Shown here piece by piece: positions 21,515 to 31,000 of a stretch of DNA of 64,000 bases. Every line of letters starts with the position of its first letter. The stretch's first letter is position 1. A program made the translations under genes and the position numbers. The notes below the pieces were generated by a model. That model saw nothing but the letters and a program-made list of their open reading frames with translations. It did no database searches and was not told the DNA's origin. The DNA is taken from positions 1 through 64,000 of the forward strand of contig BGKB01000134.1 in NCBI GenBank assembly GCA_003116975.1. Direction: 5' to 3'. The stretch is from Aurantiochytrium sp. KH105. Its lineage: Eukaryota; Sar; Bigyra; Thraustochytrida; Thraustochytriidae.

Positions 21515-21677
21515 GACGGGCCAAACTCGTGCGAGGCCGGCCGTGGTGCGCGCTCGCGGGCTGGCTTGTGGCCAGCCTTAGACTCAGCTTGTTATGGCTG
21601 AGAGCTCAGCTTCTCGAGACTGCCTAGGCTCGGTGGTTTGCCGTCTGGGCGGACGGGCCGTCCCCCTCGGCTTTTTT
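21515..21677 (+). ncRNA. Candidate structured small RNA ending in T6 (speculative)
   Basis: A GC-rich segment carries successive hairpins: GGCTGGC/GCCAGCC at 21559-21577 (7 bp, 5-nt loop), CTCAGC/GCTGAG at 21583-21602 (6 bp, 8-nt loop), and the dyad GGACGG-G-CCGTCC at 21651-21663. CCCTCGGC and a T6 run (21672-21677) follow. The form suggests a Pol III transcript. I could not match SRP, RNase P/MRP, a spliceosomal RNA or a tRNA. The 5' end is a guess. Confidence 0.25.
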
Positions 21678-22289
21678 GTTATTTCTTTACCACCGGGAAG
21701 GGCCGCTATACTCAGCTAGCTAGCCAGCTCGCTAGCATAGCACTGAAGCGGCCGCGGGTCGGGCCGAACTCACACCTCTTGTTCGAACTGAGAACCACAC
21801 CGTGACACAGCTTTCTCTGCTGGCGCTCCAGCGAATTCTTCTGCCCTGTTAGCCACACAACACCCAAAATTTGGGCGAAATAAGACCTACGGAAATTGCA
21901 TTTTGGAGAGCCTCTACAAATTTTTGCGACCAAAACTGTAATGCGCATGAAACCCTCCTGAAGACGTGCTAAAACTGGTTTTACACGGCCATTTCAGGCT
22001 CTGAAGACTGTATATATGTAAAATCGAGCCTTACAATGGGTACGTCGTCGCTGGAGGGTCTCAAGGTCTAGATAGAGACAGAAAAGAGTGACAGTCCGCA
22101 CGTTTGGGAGCTTGACGTCCACAGACGACTCTTCGCAAATACATAACTAGAATAAGATCCACCACAACCCAGTTTCACATAGGCAATTTTGTGATACTAC
22201 ACATGTAGCTGAGAAGTATCTCCATAGCTACTTTAACTTCTATTTGCCTTTATAACCGAGGTGAACATGGAGCTATAAGGCTTTCTACG

Positions 22290-22500
22290 ATAGGAAATTA
22301 TCGAAATATAGTCAAAATAAAATAGCTTGTGAAGCAATATTCATCAAATTGTCAAATAAAATTATATTATTTACAAAATTGGTCATAAATTTACATAATG
22401 GTATGTGAAATTGATTTTAAATTTATATTTTGGATTTATTTCATGATATAGTATATTTCATTTGTTATTTTATGTAGCAATTCATTTGCTGTAGAGATCA
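22290..22500. other. AT-rich island
   Basis: About 18-25% GC across 22300-22500 by hand count per 60 bases, in a window that is otherwise GC-rich. No coding frame and no clear repeat unit. Candidate roles are discussed in the findings. Confidence 0.8.
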
Positions 22501-23135
22501 TCAGATGCAAATAAAGTTTTATGGATCAAACATATAACGCATCGCTTGTGAGGACATTCTGCACGGTGCATACATATAGGATGCTTATTTGATTGAGATG
22601 CTTGATAAAGCAAGTAAGGTAGCTCTCGAAGCTTGGCGGCAGAAGCTGCATCAAATTTGTCGAATCCAAAAATTGTTGTCAAGATCTTTTTTTCCATCCA
22701 TGTCTTGCGACGAAGAACAAAGTGCTGAATGAAGGCAGTTTGCCACGCGTCAGGTTACGCCTGGTGCTGCTCAGCAGCACTCTGGCCTTGGTTTCTGCTT
22801 CTACTTCTCTTTTCGCTCGCTCCCTCGGTCGCACAAAACGTGATGATGTTGCATGCATCGATCACGTCAGCAAAAGTCGTGTACCTTTGTCTGAATTCAC
22901 TCGCGAGCAAGCCAATTTTAAACTAAAGCTAAAACATATCCATCCTCGCAGACTGACTGACTTCTGCTGGCCGTCAAGCCTTTTTTACGTAGCCTTCCCT
23001 ATGATGCATCCCATGATTCTCGTTTGCTTTTCTTTTCCTTTTCTTTTTTATTCCGTTGTCGGTTGAACGTGCCAGACGGAAAAAGCAAGCAAGTAAGTAA
23101 ACAAGAAACCCGGCGAGGTCCGGCGCACCCAAGAC

Positions 23136-23162
23136 GCGCGTGTGCGCACGCGCGTGCGTGTC
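23136..23162. repeat. Alternating purine-pyrimidine tract in the WDR47-like leader
   Basis: A CGCGTGTGCGCACGCGCG-type near-palindromic stretch, about 20-45 bases before the ATG at 23180. Z-DNA-prone. Confidence 0.6.
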
Positions 23163-23179
23163 CGCCTACGACAGCCGGC

Positions 23180-25843
23180 ATGGACGCTCACACGCCTCTC
23201 ACGGAGGAAAAACAGCACGAGTTGAGACGTGGAAATGCGTCAGACAAAAGTGAAGAAGAGGAGCACCCTGCAAGCCCAGCGACGCAGGAGCGAGCTGCTG
23301 CAGAGCAGGCGTGTCTCATGCTCACGGCAGAGTACCTCGCAAGCCATGGTCACTTTGAAGCCCTACGCGAGCTTGAGCGCGACGCCGAAAGAGACCTCGT
23401 CTTCTTTCGCGACAACAGCGAGGACGCAGGAGAAGAGGTTGACTTTCTCCGCGAGCTCGTTCTCGAGGGCAAATTCCAAGACGTCGAAAGAAGCCTTGCT
23501 GTCGTTGATGGGTCCCATCAGGACCTTTTCGACGCATCGCGTGCTCTGTATTGCGTTCGCAGGCAACGCCTTCTGGAGCTTGTAAACAATGATCCTCCGC
23601 CAGGGGCAAAAGTCTTGCGCGCTGCCTTTGCCGCTGCGCGAGACCTCAATGTCGCCTCTGCCCAGGAGATTAACAATCTTCGTGCAATGCTAACAAACAT
23701 GAAAACCCCTCAAAATTGGAGCCCGGTCAAAGGCCGCTATGAGTGCGTCGACGAGCTCTTGCACGCATGCGGCCTCTTCCAACTCGCTCGTCATCCAGAG
23801 TCATGCGCGCGCATGCGATGCTCTTCGCAAAGCCCTCCGGGGCTTCTCTCGCTTGTCTGGGGCCGATGCGTGGAGGTTTATTCTCCACAAGACATCGAAA
23901 CGTCCCCCTCAAAGCGGCGCGTTGACAGAGACCCAAGAGACGACAGACCACTGCCTCGCCGTCGCCGCAGTCAAAAAGAGGAGGAGGAGGGAAACGAGCT
24001 CACTGGCCCTCGCGCCGAGCGTGCAACCGCGGGTACGGGGGAACAAGTCATTCGCGGAGGCGGACTGGCTTTCGACGTCGTTCTCGACGACGCAACCGCC
24101 AAACGCCTTGCGAGAGAAGCCCCCGACGCCCTGCAGCAACAGGCCGCAGGCACCTCTCCACTTCGGGCTTTGCGACCGTTACCGCCAAAAACATCCAGTT
24201 CGCCCGCAGACGTGGCGTACCCGCAAAATCAGGAAGAGGGTGACGGTGCTGGGATGAGAGGTGCCGAGCAACAAACACGAAGCGTAACCCCAAACAAACA
24301 CACGTCTTCTCCTCTGGCGAGCCAAATCGAAACCTTGGCTTCGGAACTTCAACAACTCAAAGCGCAATTAGCAGATGCGAAACAGAACCAATCACCAACG
24401 CAGCCAGCATCACCTGCCCGCTCACCCCACAGCAGCCGTCAGAATAGCTCGCTCATCAAACATCCTTCGCAGAGCGAAATTATCCACTTCGATGATGCTA
24501 ATCAAGGCTTTGGCGATGAAGCAGCACCTCCTCCTCTTCAGGATCTGTCCAATCAGCCGCCGATTCGTCGCTCAATCGGGTCTGTCAAGCCTCCAGCAAG
24601 CTCGGGAAAGATGCGCGCGCCACAAAGGTCCCCGACGCAGCGGTCGCATCTCTCCCGGCAAAAGGCAGAGATGCTTCGAGCATCATCACAAAGGTGGACA
24701 ATTGAAGTTGGTTCGCGTCTTGCAGATTTTGCTCTGGACCTGCGACCGTGCGTGTGTATGCTTGACGAAGCAGGACAGCCGATTCGCGCAGTGGCGTTTG
24801 GCGGCACGGGGCGTGCCGCCGCCTTTGGGACGAACGGCCAATGCATTGCCATGACTACAATTCCCTCAGCGTCCACGCTAAACGCAGCAATGTCGCGCGC
24901 AGAACCTCTTGCAGTTCAAGGGAATGTACATGGCTCTGCACTTGTCCATGGCCATGCCACGGAAACTGCATTTCCACATCTCACCTATGTCGAGGAGAAC
25001 AACCCTCCCGACCTGCGCCTGCAGCGAGAGTTTCTTCGTGCAAGGAATGCGCACCATGGTAGTGTATATGCCCTGGATTGGGCCCCGGGAGACGATGACT
25101 TGCTCGCATCAGGATCTAACGACAAGTCTGTCAAGCTCTGGCGCCTCCGTGAGGCCGAGACCGCTGCAGAAAAGTCGCAACTCGATCCCGTGCTGCAAAT
25201 GCACGGACACAAAAGCACGGTGCGGGCTGTTGCCTTTGTCGATGCGCAGACGCTGGCCTCGGCAGGGGGCGGGGACAATGCACTGCGTCTCTGGGATATC
25301 TCCACGGGTGAAATTGTTGCGCTGCTGCGAGGGCACAGCAGCGCCGTTTTCGCTATAGACACGTGCTCTGTCGATCGTCTCGTCTCGGGCTCCGGAGATG
25401 GAACCATCCGGTGCTGGGATCCACGACAGCGCGAGCCCCCCTGCTTGACGTTGCGGAGCCCTGGGGCCCAGCGTGGAATTCACGCGGTTGCCAGCAGTGC
25501 CCAGTCTCCATTTACGCTTGCCTCTGGTCACGAAGATGGCATGTGCCGCGTCTGGGATCTTCGCGCCCAAAAGACGCTCTTTCAGGCGCAGACACATGAT
25601 GACGAGGTGCGCTCGCTTTCCATGAGTGAGGACGGCAGGTGGCTTCTTTCGGGCTCGTTTGATGGTACCGTTGGGCTACTTGACACGGAAGCTTTTGCGC
25701 AGGGCATCGTCGCTCGTTTCCAGGGCCACCGCGACAAGGTGCTCACGGTCAAGTGGCTTCCAGATCGACCTGGATTTATTTCTACAAGCGCAGACGCAAC
25801 GGCCAAGCTGTGGGCACTTCCTGAACCGGTCAGACGTGTGTAG
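23180..25843 (+). CDS. WDR47: WDR47 (nemitin)-like LisH-CTLH-WD40 protein
   Basis: 887 residues from the ATG at 23180. The frame is open further upstream, but the extension is low-complexity leader. An N-terminal LisH-like helix pair (about 43-75) and a CTLH-like segment (about 83-137, EEVDFLRELVLEGKFQDVER) match the start of animal WDR47. A long disordered, charged middle follows. The C-terminus carries six or seven WD40 repeats (about 620-887) with HHGSVYALDW, LASGSNDKSVKLW, LVSGSGDGTIRCWD and a final FISTSADATAKLW blade, closely parallel to WDR47's own WD region. In animals WDR47 is a microtubule-associated scaffold that works with CAMSAP proteins and is needed for motile cilia and neuronal microtubules. 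A microtubule or flagellar role here is inferred from that homology. It converges on the next gene with a gap of about 150 bp. Confidence 0.85.
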   Translation: MDAHTPLTEEKQHELRRGNASDKSEEEEHPASPATQERAAAEQACLMLTAEYLASHGHFEALRELERDAERDLVFFRDNSEDAGEEVDFLRELVLEGKFQDVERSLAVVDGSHQDLFDASRALYCVRRQRLLELVNNDPPPGAKVLRAAFAAARDLNVASAQEINNLRAMLTNMKTPQNWSPVKGRYECVDELLHACGLFQLARHPESCARMRCSSQSPPGLLSLVWGRCVEVYSPQDIETSPSKRRVDRDPRDDRPLPRRRRSQKEEEEGNELTGPRAERATAGTGEQVIRGGGLAFDVVLDDATAKRLAREAPDALQQQAAGTSPLRALRPLPPKTSSSPADVAYPQNQEEGDGAGMRGAEQQTRSVTPNKHTSSPLASQIETLASELQQLKAQLADAKQNQSPTQPASPARSPHSSRQNSSLIKHPSQSEIIHFDDANQGFGDEAAPPPLQDLSNQPPIRRSIGSVKPPASSGKMRAPQRSPTQRSHLSRQKAEMLRASSQRWTIEVGSRLADFALDLRPCVCMLDEAGQPIRAVAFGGTGRAAAFGTNGQCIAMTTIPSASTLNAAMSRAEPLAVQGNVHGSALVHGHATETAFPHLTYVEENNPPDLRLQREFLRARNAHHGSVYALDWAPGDDDLLASGSNDKSVKLWRLREAETAAEKSQLDPVLQMHGHKSTVRAVAFVDAQTLASAGGGDNALRLWDISTGEIVALLRGHSSAVFAIDTCSVDRLVSGSGDGTIRCWDPRQREPPCLTLRSPGAQRGIHAVASSAQSPFTLASGHEDGMCRVWDLRAQKTLFQAQTHDDEVRSLSMSEDGRWLLSGSFDGTVGLLDTEAFAQGIVARFQGHRDKVLTVKWLPDRPGFISTSADATAKLWALPEPVRRV

Positions 25844-25991
25844 GCTTCATACATTTATAGCTGTCAAGCAGGCGAGTGACGGACTGTGAACCAAATATAA
25901 ACAAAAAAACGAAGAATGACGGATCAAGCGCAAGTCAAGGAGATGTTCATTATTTCACTCACTACACCTAGAGCCAGAAATCGAACGAAAT

Positions 25992-28838
25992 CTAGCTAGC
26001 GTATTCAAAGGTGACGAGCATCATCTGCTCCATTTTGAATCTAATGCGGAAGGACCCGTTCGAGAGCTTGGAAACCGAGACTCGGCCCTCAGTGGCCGAA
26101 GTGCTCGGTGAGGTAACAACGGCGCGAATAATGTCAGCGCCATCCGGGTGCATCGACTTAACGTCCAGCTTGATCGTGCGCGAAGACTTGCGAACAGGTT
26201 GCTTGAGGCCGTCGTAGTTGACCACGTAGAGATGCTGCACGTTGTCGTAGACCTCGGAAGCGTCGACAAAGAGATTGTTGGCGTTATTGACGCTAATGGT
26301 GTCTTCGATGTAGTCAAAGAGCACGTCCGTAATTTTCTTGAGGACAGCCTTGCGCTTCTTGTTGTTGAGAAAGACATTCTGAGGAACAATCGAGCTTTCG
26401 TAAATGCCGGTACCTTGACCAAAACTAGCAGCCTTGCCGGAGAACTCGTTGAGGGTATCAGAAAGCGGGTTGTTGGACTTGGACACCGTGGCGCCGTATT
26501 GCGTGATCGAGGCCGGAAGAGGCGATCCCGTCGCCAAAAGGACGCCGCCAGCCTTGACCCAGGCGTTGATGACCTCGATTGCCTCCGTGCCGAGGGCGGC
26601 CACGGATGCGAGCCAAAGCACCTCGACGCCTTCGAGATCGGACGCCATAATGCTAATCTCCGGAACCACCTTGAAGGGCACGTGCAGCAGCTGCAGCGCG
26701 AATGCGGCGCCGCGGTAGGCAGCAAGATGCTTGCACTTGAGCGCCGAGTCCCACGCACTCTCCGCCCACCACTCAATCTTCTTGTTCGGGGCCTTGGTGT
26801 CGACAAAGATGCCATAGCCGCAGTCGTTATAGAGATCGTAGAGATCGCGCGAGCTCGAGCTGTGCAGAACGGCCACCTTGGCGCGGCGCGGGACCTGGAA
26901 GAGCTCGCAGGTGAGGGGCTCAAGCCACTTGAACCACTGCTTGCGGAACTTGGTGCCCACGGAGTCGCTCAGGTATGGTGCCTTGTGCTCAAAGGGGTTC
27001 GTACCCACTGCGAGAGCGCCTGCCATGATGATGGCGGCGTCCTGGCTCGTCTTGCCAATGGAGAAGGCCCACGTGGGACGGTCACGGTCGCAACCGCGCG
27101 CAAACTTGCGCATGGTGAGCTGGTTGCCAAAGTCCTGATGCGAAGAATACTGCATGGCCGTGTCGACGCTGACCGAGTCGATTTCCCAAATGTGGCTCAT
27201 GCCCGGGACATCATAGGCAGCCATGAGGCCGCCTTCAAGACCTGCGAGTGTTCCGTCGTAGTCTGCGGGGTACTGTTCGATCATGATGAGAAAGTCGTCA
27301 TCGAGAGCCTCACGGATGCGCGCCAAAAAGTCCGCTAGCGCGTAGTGGCGCCAGACGAGCCAGTACTTGAATTCGTCTTGGCTGGAGAGCCAGTCGCTGG
27401 GCATGCCGGGCAGGTCGCAACCTTTAGAGCCGCAGAGCCCGCGCTCCTTGCTCCAGGCGCGAAAGGCTTCCGCATCGCTGTCGCTGCCAAGAATCCACGG
27501 GCTCGCAAAGCCTTGCAGCACGGGCACGTCCAACACGCAGCCTGCGGCTCCTGTTGCTGCAAGTTTCTTCAGCCGCGCAATAATGTACTTGAAGTATCCA
27601 TTGCTTGTGGGCGACATCCACGCGGACTCCATGTCGTCGTCGAGCCAGAACGCCTGCGCGCCGTAAAACAAGTTTGGTGTTCCGTCAAGACGGTATTGCA
27701 GCCACTCTGGGTGGGTTTTTCCGGCCGTGTCGTCGAGGTTGACACCGTTTTCCGTAATGATTTCCAGCGACGGGTAGTAAATAATCGTCTTTACTCCGAG
27801 CGCCTCGGCGTCGGCGGCAAAGTCCGCAATCCAGCCGGATTCTTCTTCAAAGGTGTCGTCCGGACGGTAGTAGCTCGACATGGGCGAGTCGTAAAGGATG
27901 GTGTTGCATCCCTCGGCCAGTTTTTTCTTGATGAGCGCGACGCGCGCCGAACTTGACAGCTCGGTCTCGATGTACACGGCGCACAAGGCGCTCGAGTATG
28001 CCCAGCTTCCAAAGTCTGATCGTGGCGCCGCCGGGCACGTGTATTCAATCACGTCGCCGCCCGCGTTGCCGGGAGTCCCGTCGCCATCGCCGTCACCGTC
28101 GCCGTCGCCGTCGCCGTCACCATCGCCGTCGCCATCGCCGTCGCCGTCGCCGTCGCCATCGCCGTCGCCGTCGCCGCTGCCGGAGGACTCGGGGACAGTG
28201 GCGCAGATCTCCATGAAATCGATTTGAAAGGCGTCATAAGCGTTGTTCGTGTCGAGCCTGAGCGTGAGCATGTTTCCGGTCGCGAGAGCCTCGGCGGCCG
28301 CCGAAGAGAAGGCCACGCTCGTCTCGGTCCAAACCCAGGGGAGGGCGTCCGCATTCGACGTCACGGTCTTGTAGTTGCCGCCCGCGGTCAGCGCGCTGAG
28401 CGTCCACTTTTGGCGGGCGTATTTTTCGCCGCGGTAGTTCCAGTGCAGGTCAACTGCGGTCGCCTCGCCGAGGTCGAGGGTGTCCTCGTCAAAGGCGAAC
28501 TCGATCGAGAAGGCGGCCTTTTTAGACTTGGGAATGAACTCGACGTAGTCGCTAGCAAAGTCGCCCGACTCGTCGTTCACGAGCGGGTCGCTTTGGTCGC
28601 CCTCAAGGTTGGCGGCAGTCTGCCCGTACCCGAGTTGGGCCTTGCCATTCAGCGCTGTCACGGTCGTCGGCGTCGCGCACACGGTCTCCACGTCCGCCGA
28701 GCTGCTCGCCAGCGCGCGCCTGCGCGACCTCGTCGAGACCCTGCGTCCGCGGGCAGCGTCCGCGGCGCCCGCCTCGGCGCTGCAGACCACGAGGCCTGCA
28801 ATGGCAAGCACGTGCGCGAGGGCGAGGAGGACTCGCAT
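25992..28838 (-). CDS. Secreted glycoside-hydrolase-like protein with Gly-Asp linker
   Basis: 948 residues. A signal peptide (about 1-27) precedes a beta-sandwich-like N-terminal domain (about 50-215) that may bind carbohydrate. Next come a pure (Gly-Asp)n linker (about 220-254) and a large C-terminal part. The latter reads like a TIM-barrel glycosidase of the GH42/hypothetical-glycosyl-hydrolase style: [54 protein letters not shown]. It is followed by a GATase-like fold as in beta-galactosidase trimerisation domains (about 650-800, with [20 protein letters not shown] and [12 protein letters not shown]). Catalytic carboxylates cannot be assigned by eye; candidates include the Asp in GCVLDVP and the Glu in IMIEQYP. 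It probably acts outside the cell on a polysaccharide. The exact family and substrate are unknown. Confidence 0.8.
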   Translation of the reverse strand: MRVLLALAHVLAIAGLVVCSAEAGAADAARGRRVSTRSRRRALASSSADVETVCATPTTVTALNGKAQLGYGQTAANLEGDQSDPLVNDESGDFASDYVEFIPKSKKAAFSIEFAFDEDTLDLGEATAVDLHWNYRGEKYARQKWTLSALTAGGNYKTVTSNADALPWVWTETSVAFSSAAAEALATGNMLTLRLDTNNAYDAFQIDFMEICATVPESSGSGDGDGDGDGDGDGDGDGDGDGDGDGDGDGDGDGTPGNAGGDVIEYTCPAAPRSDFGSWAYSSALCAVYIETELSSSARVALIKKKLAEGCNTILYDSPMSSYYRPDDTFEEESGWIADFAADAEALGVKTIIYYPSLEIITENGVNLDDTAGKTHPEWLQYRLDGTPNLFYGAQAFWLDDDMESAWMSPTSNGYFKYIIARLKKLAATGAAGCVLDVPVLQGFASPWILGSDSDAEAFRAWSKERGLCGSKGCDLPGMPSDWLSSQDEFKYWLVWRHYALADFLARIREALDDDFLIMIEQYPADYDGTLAGLEGGLMAAYDVPGMSHIWEIDSVSVDTAMQYSSHQDFGNQLTMRKFARGCDRDRPTWAFSIGKTSQDAAIIMAGALAVGTNPFEHKAPYLSDSVGTKFRKQWFKWLEPLTCELFQVPRRAKVAVLHSSSSRDLYDLYNDCGYGIFVDTKAPNKKIEWWAESAWDSALKCKHLAAYRGAAFALQLLHVPFKVVPEISIMASDLEGVEVLWLASVAALGTEAIEVINAWVKAGGVLLATGSPLPASITQYGATVSKSNNPLSDTLNEFSGKAASFGQGTGIYESSIVPQNVFLNNKKRKAVLKKITDVLFDYIEDTISVNNANNLFVDASEVYDNVQHLYVVNYDGLKQPVRKSSRTIKLDVKSMHPDGADIIRAVVTSPSTSATEGRVSVSKLSNGSFRIRFKMEQMMLVTFEYAS
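28080..28176. repeat. (GTCGCC)n hexanucleotide repeat inside the GH-like CDS
   Basis: About 16 units with occasional GTCACC and ATCGCC variants. On the coding strand it encodes the Gly-Asp linker. Variants are mostly third-position changes of Gly or Asp codons, so the peptide stays regular. Confidence 0.9.
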
Positions 28839-28885
28839 CTTTTCGACGCGGGACGCTTGGGCTTGCGCTTGCGCTTGGGCTTGCT

Positions 28886-28892
<7 letters not shown>

Positions 28893-28943
<51 letters not shown>
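28893..28943. repeat. (GCT)17 = CAG-type triplet repeat in the GH-like 5' leader
   Basis: Seventeen uninterrupted GCT units on the plus strand, so AGC/CAG on the transcribed sense strand, about 55-105 bases upstream of the ATG at 28838. Such perfect runs are usually length-unstable. Confidence 0.95.
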
Positions 28944-28945
<2 letters not shown>

Positions 28946-29703
28946 CGCGTCGCGGTTGCCGCGACAGCTGACCGACTGCCGCCGATGCGGCTCGCGGGCA
29001 AGCTTCGGGCTTTGCTTGGCTTGGTCTCGCTCTGTCAGGCTGCAGCTGGCTGGGGCCGAAGCAGGCATCGCGGCGGCCGCACGTGCTGCACGCGCTGCTC
29101 CTTCTTTCCCTCCTTCCTCTTTCCCTCTTTCCTTCTTACTTTCCTTCCTTCCTCGCTGAGCCACTGTCAGTGTGGTTGCGCCCGTGCCGTGACAATGGCG
29201 GAACAAAGCAGCAGTAGCAGCAGCAGCACAGACAGACAGAGTCCCGGCACGTGATGGCCCGCCGCGCGGCACTGCTGGCAGCGCAGGCGGCGGCGAGAGA
29301 GCAGACACGAGAGGGGAAGAGCTTGCCGCGCCGCGGGCCGTGTCGTGTCGCGCGGGCGTGCCAGTGGCGCGGCGGCTGCGGCAAAAGAGCGAGGCGAGAG
29401 AGACGCAGGGAGGGAGGGAGGGATCTTTAGGAGGGAAAAAGGAAGTAAGGCGAAGGGGAGGGACGCGGAGGGACGCGGAGGGAAAGAGAAGATGGATACG
29501 CCATCCCGACCATCCATGGCCACCTATCAATCCATCCAAGCAAGAGTCGTCGTGATAGGGCACCGGCACCGCACCGTGAGAGAGAAAAGAAGGCTGGCGC
29601 GGCCATCCGTGCCGCTGGCCGGCGTCGTCGCTGTCACTCCCTTGCTTTCGTGTTTCTGCCCACGCACGCCGCAGCTGCAGTGGGCCAGCCAGCCAGCCAG
29701 CCC

Positions 29704-29739
29704 TGCCATGCCATGCCATGCCATGCCATGCCATGCCAT
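29704..29739. repeat. (TGCCA)7 pentanucleotide repeat
   Basis: Seven perfect TGCCA units. Confidence 0.9.
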
Positions 29740-29757
29740 TTGACGCGCAGGTGAAAA

Positions 29758-29784
29758 GAAGAAGAAGAAGAAGAAGAAGAAGAA
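29758..29784. repeat. (GAA)9 triplet repeat
   Basis: Nine perfect GAA units in non-coding DNA. Confidence 0.9.
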
Positions 29785-29931
29785 GGAGCAGGCCTAGATT
29801 GCCGCCGCCTCCGCTCCTCACTGTCAGTCACAATCCTCGTGCCTCTGCCACGTGCATGCACCACCCGATGTGGCGCCCCGGGGCCACAGCGCCGAGTTAG
29901 TTATAGCTGGTTGAAATAGGCGGCTGGCTGG

Positions 29932-29978
29932 CTTTCTTTCTTCCTTTCTTTCTTTCTTTCTTTCTTTTTTTCTTTCCC
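29932..29978. repeat. (TTTC)n tetranucleotide repeat
   Basis: Mostly TTTC units with one T-run interruption; a polypyrimidine tract. Confidence 0.85.
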
Positions 29979-30164
29979 TCTGCCCATGGCCGCTGCCGAG
30001 ATCGAGATTGATGGCAGCAGCCACAGCTGCAGCAGCAGCGACAGCGACTTTGGCGACCGCCACCTGCGACAGAGACCCTCCTCCCTCCCTCCCTGCCTGC
30101 CTGCCTCCTCGCTTCCTTCCCTCGCTCGCGCGCAGACGAGCACGAGCCGTGTCTCGTGCCTGTG

Positions 30165-30165
<1 letters not shown>

Positions 30166-30195
<30 letters not shown>
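30166..30195. repeat. (TGTC)n tetranucleotide repeat
   Basis: About 7.5 perfect TGTC units. Confidence 0.9.
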
Positions 30196-30196
<1 letters not shown>

Positions 30197-31000
30197 GTCT
30201 CTGTGCGTGGAGAGAAGGGGCAAGAGAGAGAGGCAGAGTGAGCAGGCCGAGCCTGCACCGTGACTGCCTTCCTTGCCTGCCTCCACTGCAGGGCAGGCAG
30301 CACGCGAGCCCAGCATCGACGCACGTCCGTCACGCTCTTGCTCTTGGCAGAGGCAGACAGACAAGACCCTCAGGCTAGCATCTATCTAGTATACCTGCCA
30401 TGGCTGCTGGCCAAGTCCATCGCGCTCCCAGCTCTGCTCAGCCAGCCAGCCAGCCAGCCAGCCTCCGCCAGCAGCAGCGACGCAGTCATGCGTCCTTCGT
30501 CTTACTACAAACTTCGCCTCGGCAGCGGGTCTGTCTGCCTGCCACAGTCACAGTGGCCGATACTACAGACAGTGTCAGAGGCAGGCAGCTGCAGGCAGCC
30601 TCGCCGAGCGAGGTGAGCCCTCTTCTCCTCTCCCCCGCAGACTGCCCGGCCCGGGCCGACTCCAAGCGCACCGCGCCGCGCCGAGATCGTCGTGGCGGCC
30701 CCGGCGCGGGCGCAACGCGACGCGTCTTGTCTGCGTCTCTGGCCACGTGCGCAGGAGGACCAGCACCAGCACCCCTGGCAGCACCTCCACCCTTTCCGTA
30801 GACTCGAACGTACACACCTTGGCGACGAGAGATGACCGTTCAGAACCTTCATAAGGAGACCATGCCGCAAACAGGGCCTGAGCAGCCAGAGTATACCTAC
30901 GAGGCGACGAGACAGCCCGCACAAGCGCGAAGCGGAGGAGACGCCGCGGCGCGACGCAGACCAATTCATTTTTATGAAACTAACAGCGTGAGGAGGCACC

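Larger units (their letters stand above)
19201..23179. other. Gene desert, less GC-rich part
   Basis: No gene recognised. Frames of 196 codons (19216-19806, +) and 260 codons (20148-20930, +) lack any domain or plausible composition. GC falls steadily toward the island at about 22290-22500. A possible small RNA at 21515-21677 is listed. The last part is the 5' leader of the WDR47-like gene and includes a purine-pyrimidine alternating stretch just before the start codon. Confidence 0.5.
28944..31000. other. Divergent intergenic region rich in microsatellites
   Basis: 2 kb between the divergently oriented GH-like gene and the BAR-domain gene. It must hold both promoters, but no TATA or other clear core element was seen. 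It contains (TGCCA)n, (GAA)9, (TTTC)n, (TGTC)n and CCAGC-type repeats. The plus-strand frame 29986-30378 and the minus-strand frame 28658-29821 are low-complexity and not believed. Confidence 0.6.

Noticed and set aside
21515-21677. SRP RNA as the identity of the candidate small RNA
   Set aside because: The GCCGTGGTGCGCG-like stretch looks superficially like an SRP Alu domain, but the UGUAA-type motif and the conserved SRP54-binding loop are missing.
22960-22990. Possible U5 snRNA loop (GCCTTTTTTAC)
   Set aside because: Too many T residues for the invariant loop and no flanking stem or Sm site.
23024-23179. N-terminal extension of the WDR47-like protein from an upstream ATG
   Set aside because: The extra 52 residues come from pyrimidine-rich and CGCG/CAAG repeat DNA. 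Homology to WDR47 begins after the ATG at 23180.
28658-29821. A 387-codon minus-strand frame upstream of and overlapping the GH-like start
   Set aside because: Built from microsatellites (poly-Leu, poly-Ala) and overlapping the GH-like signal peptide in another phase.
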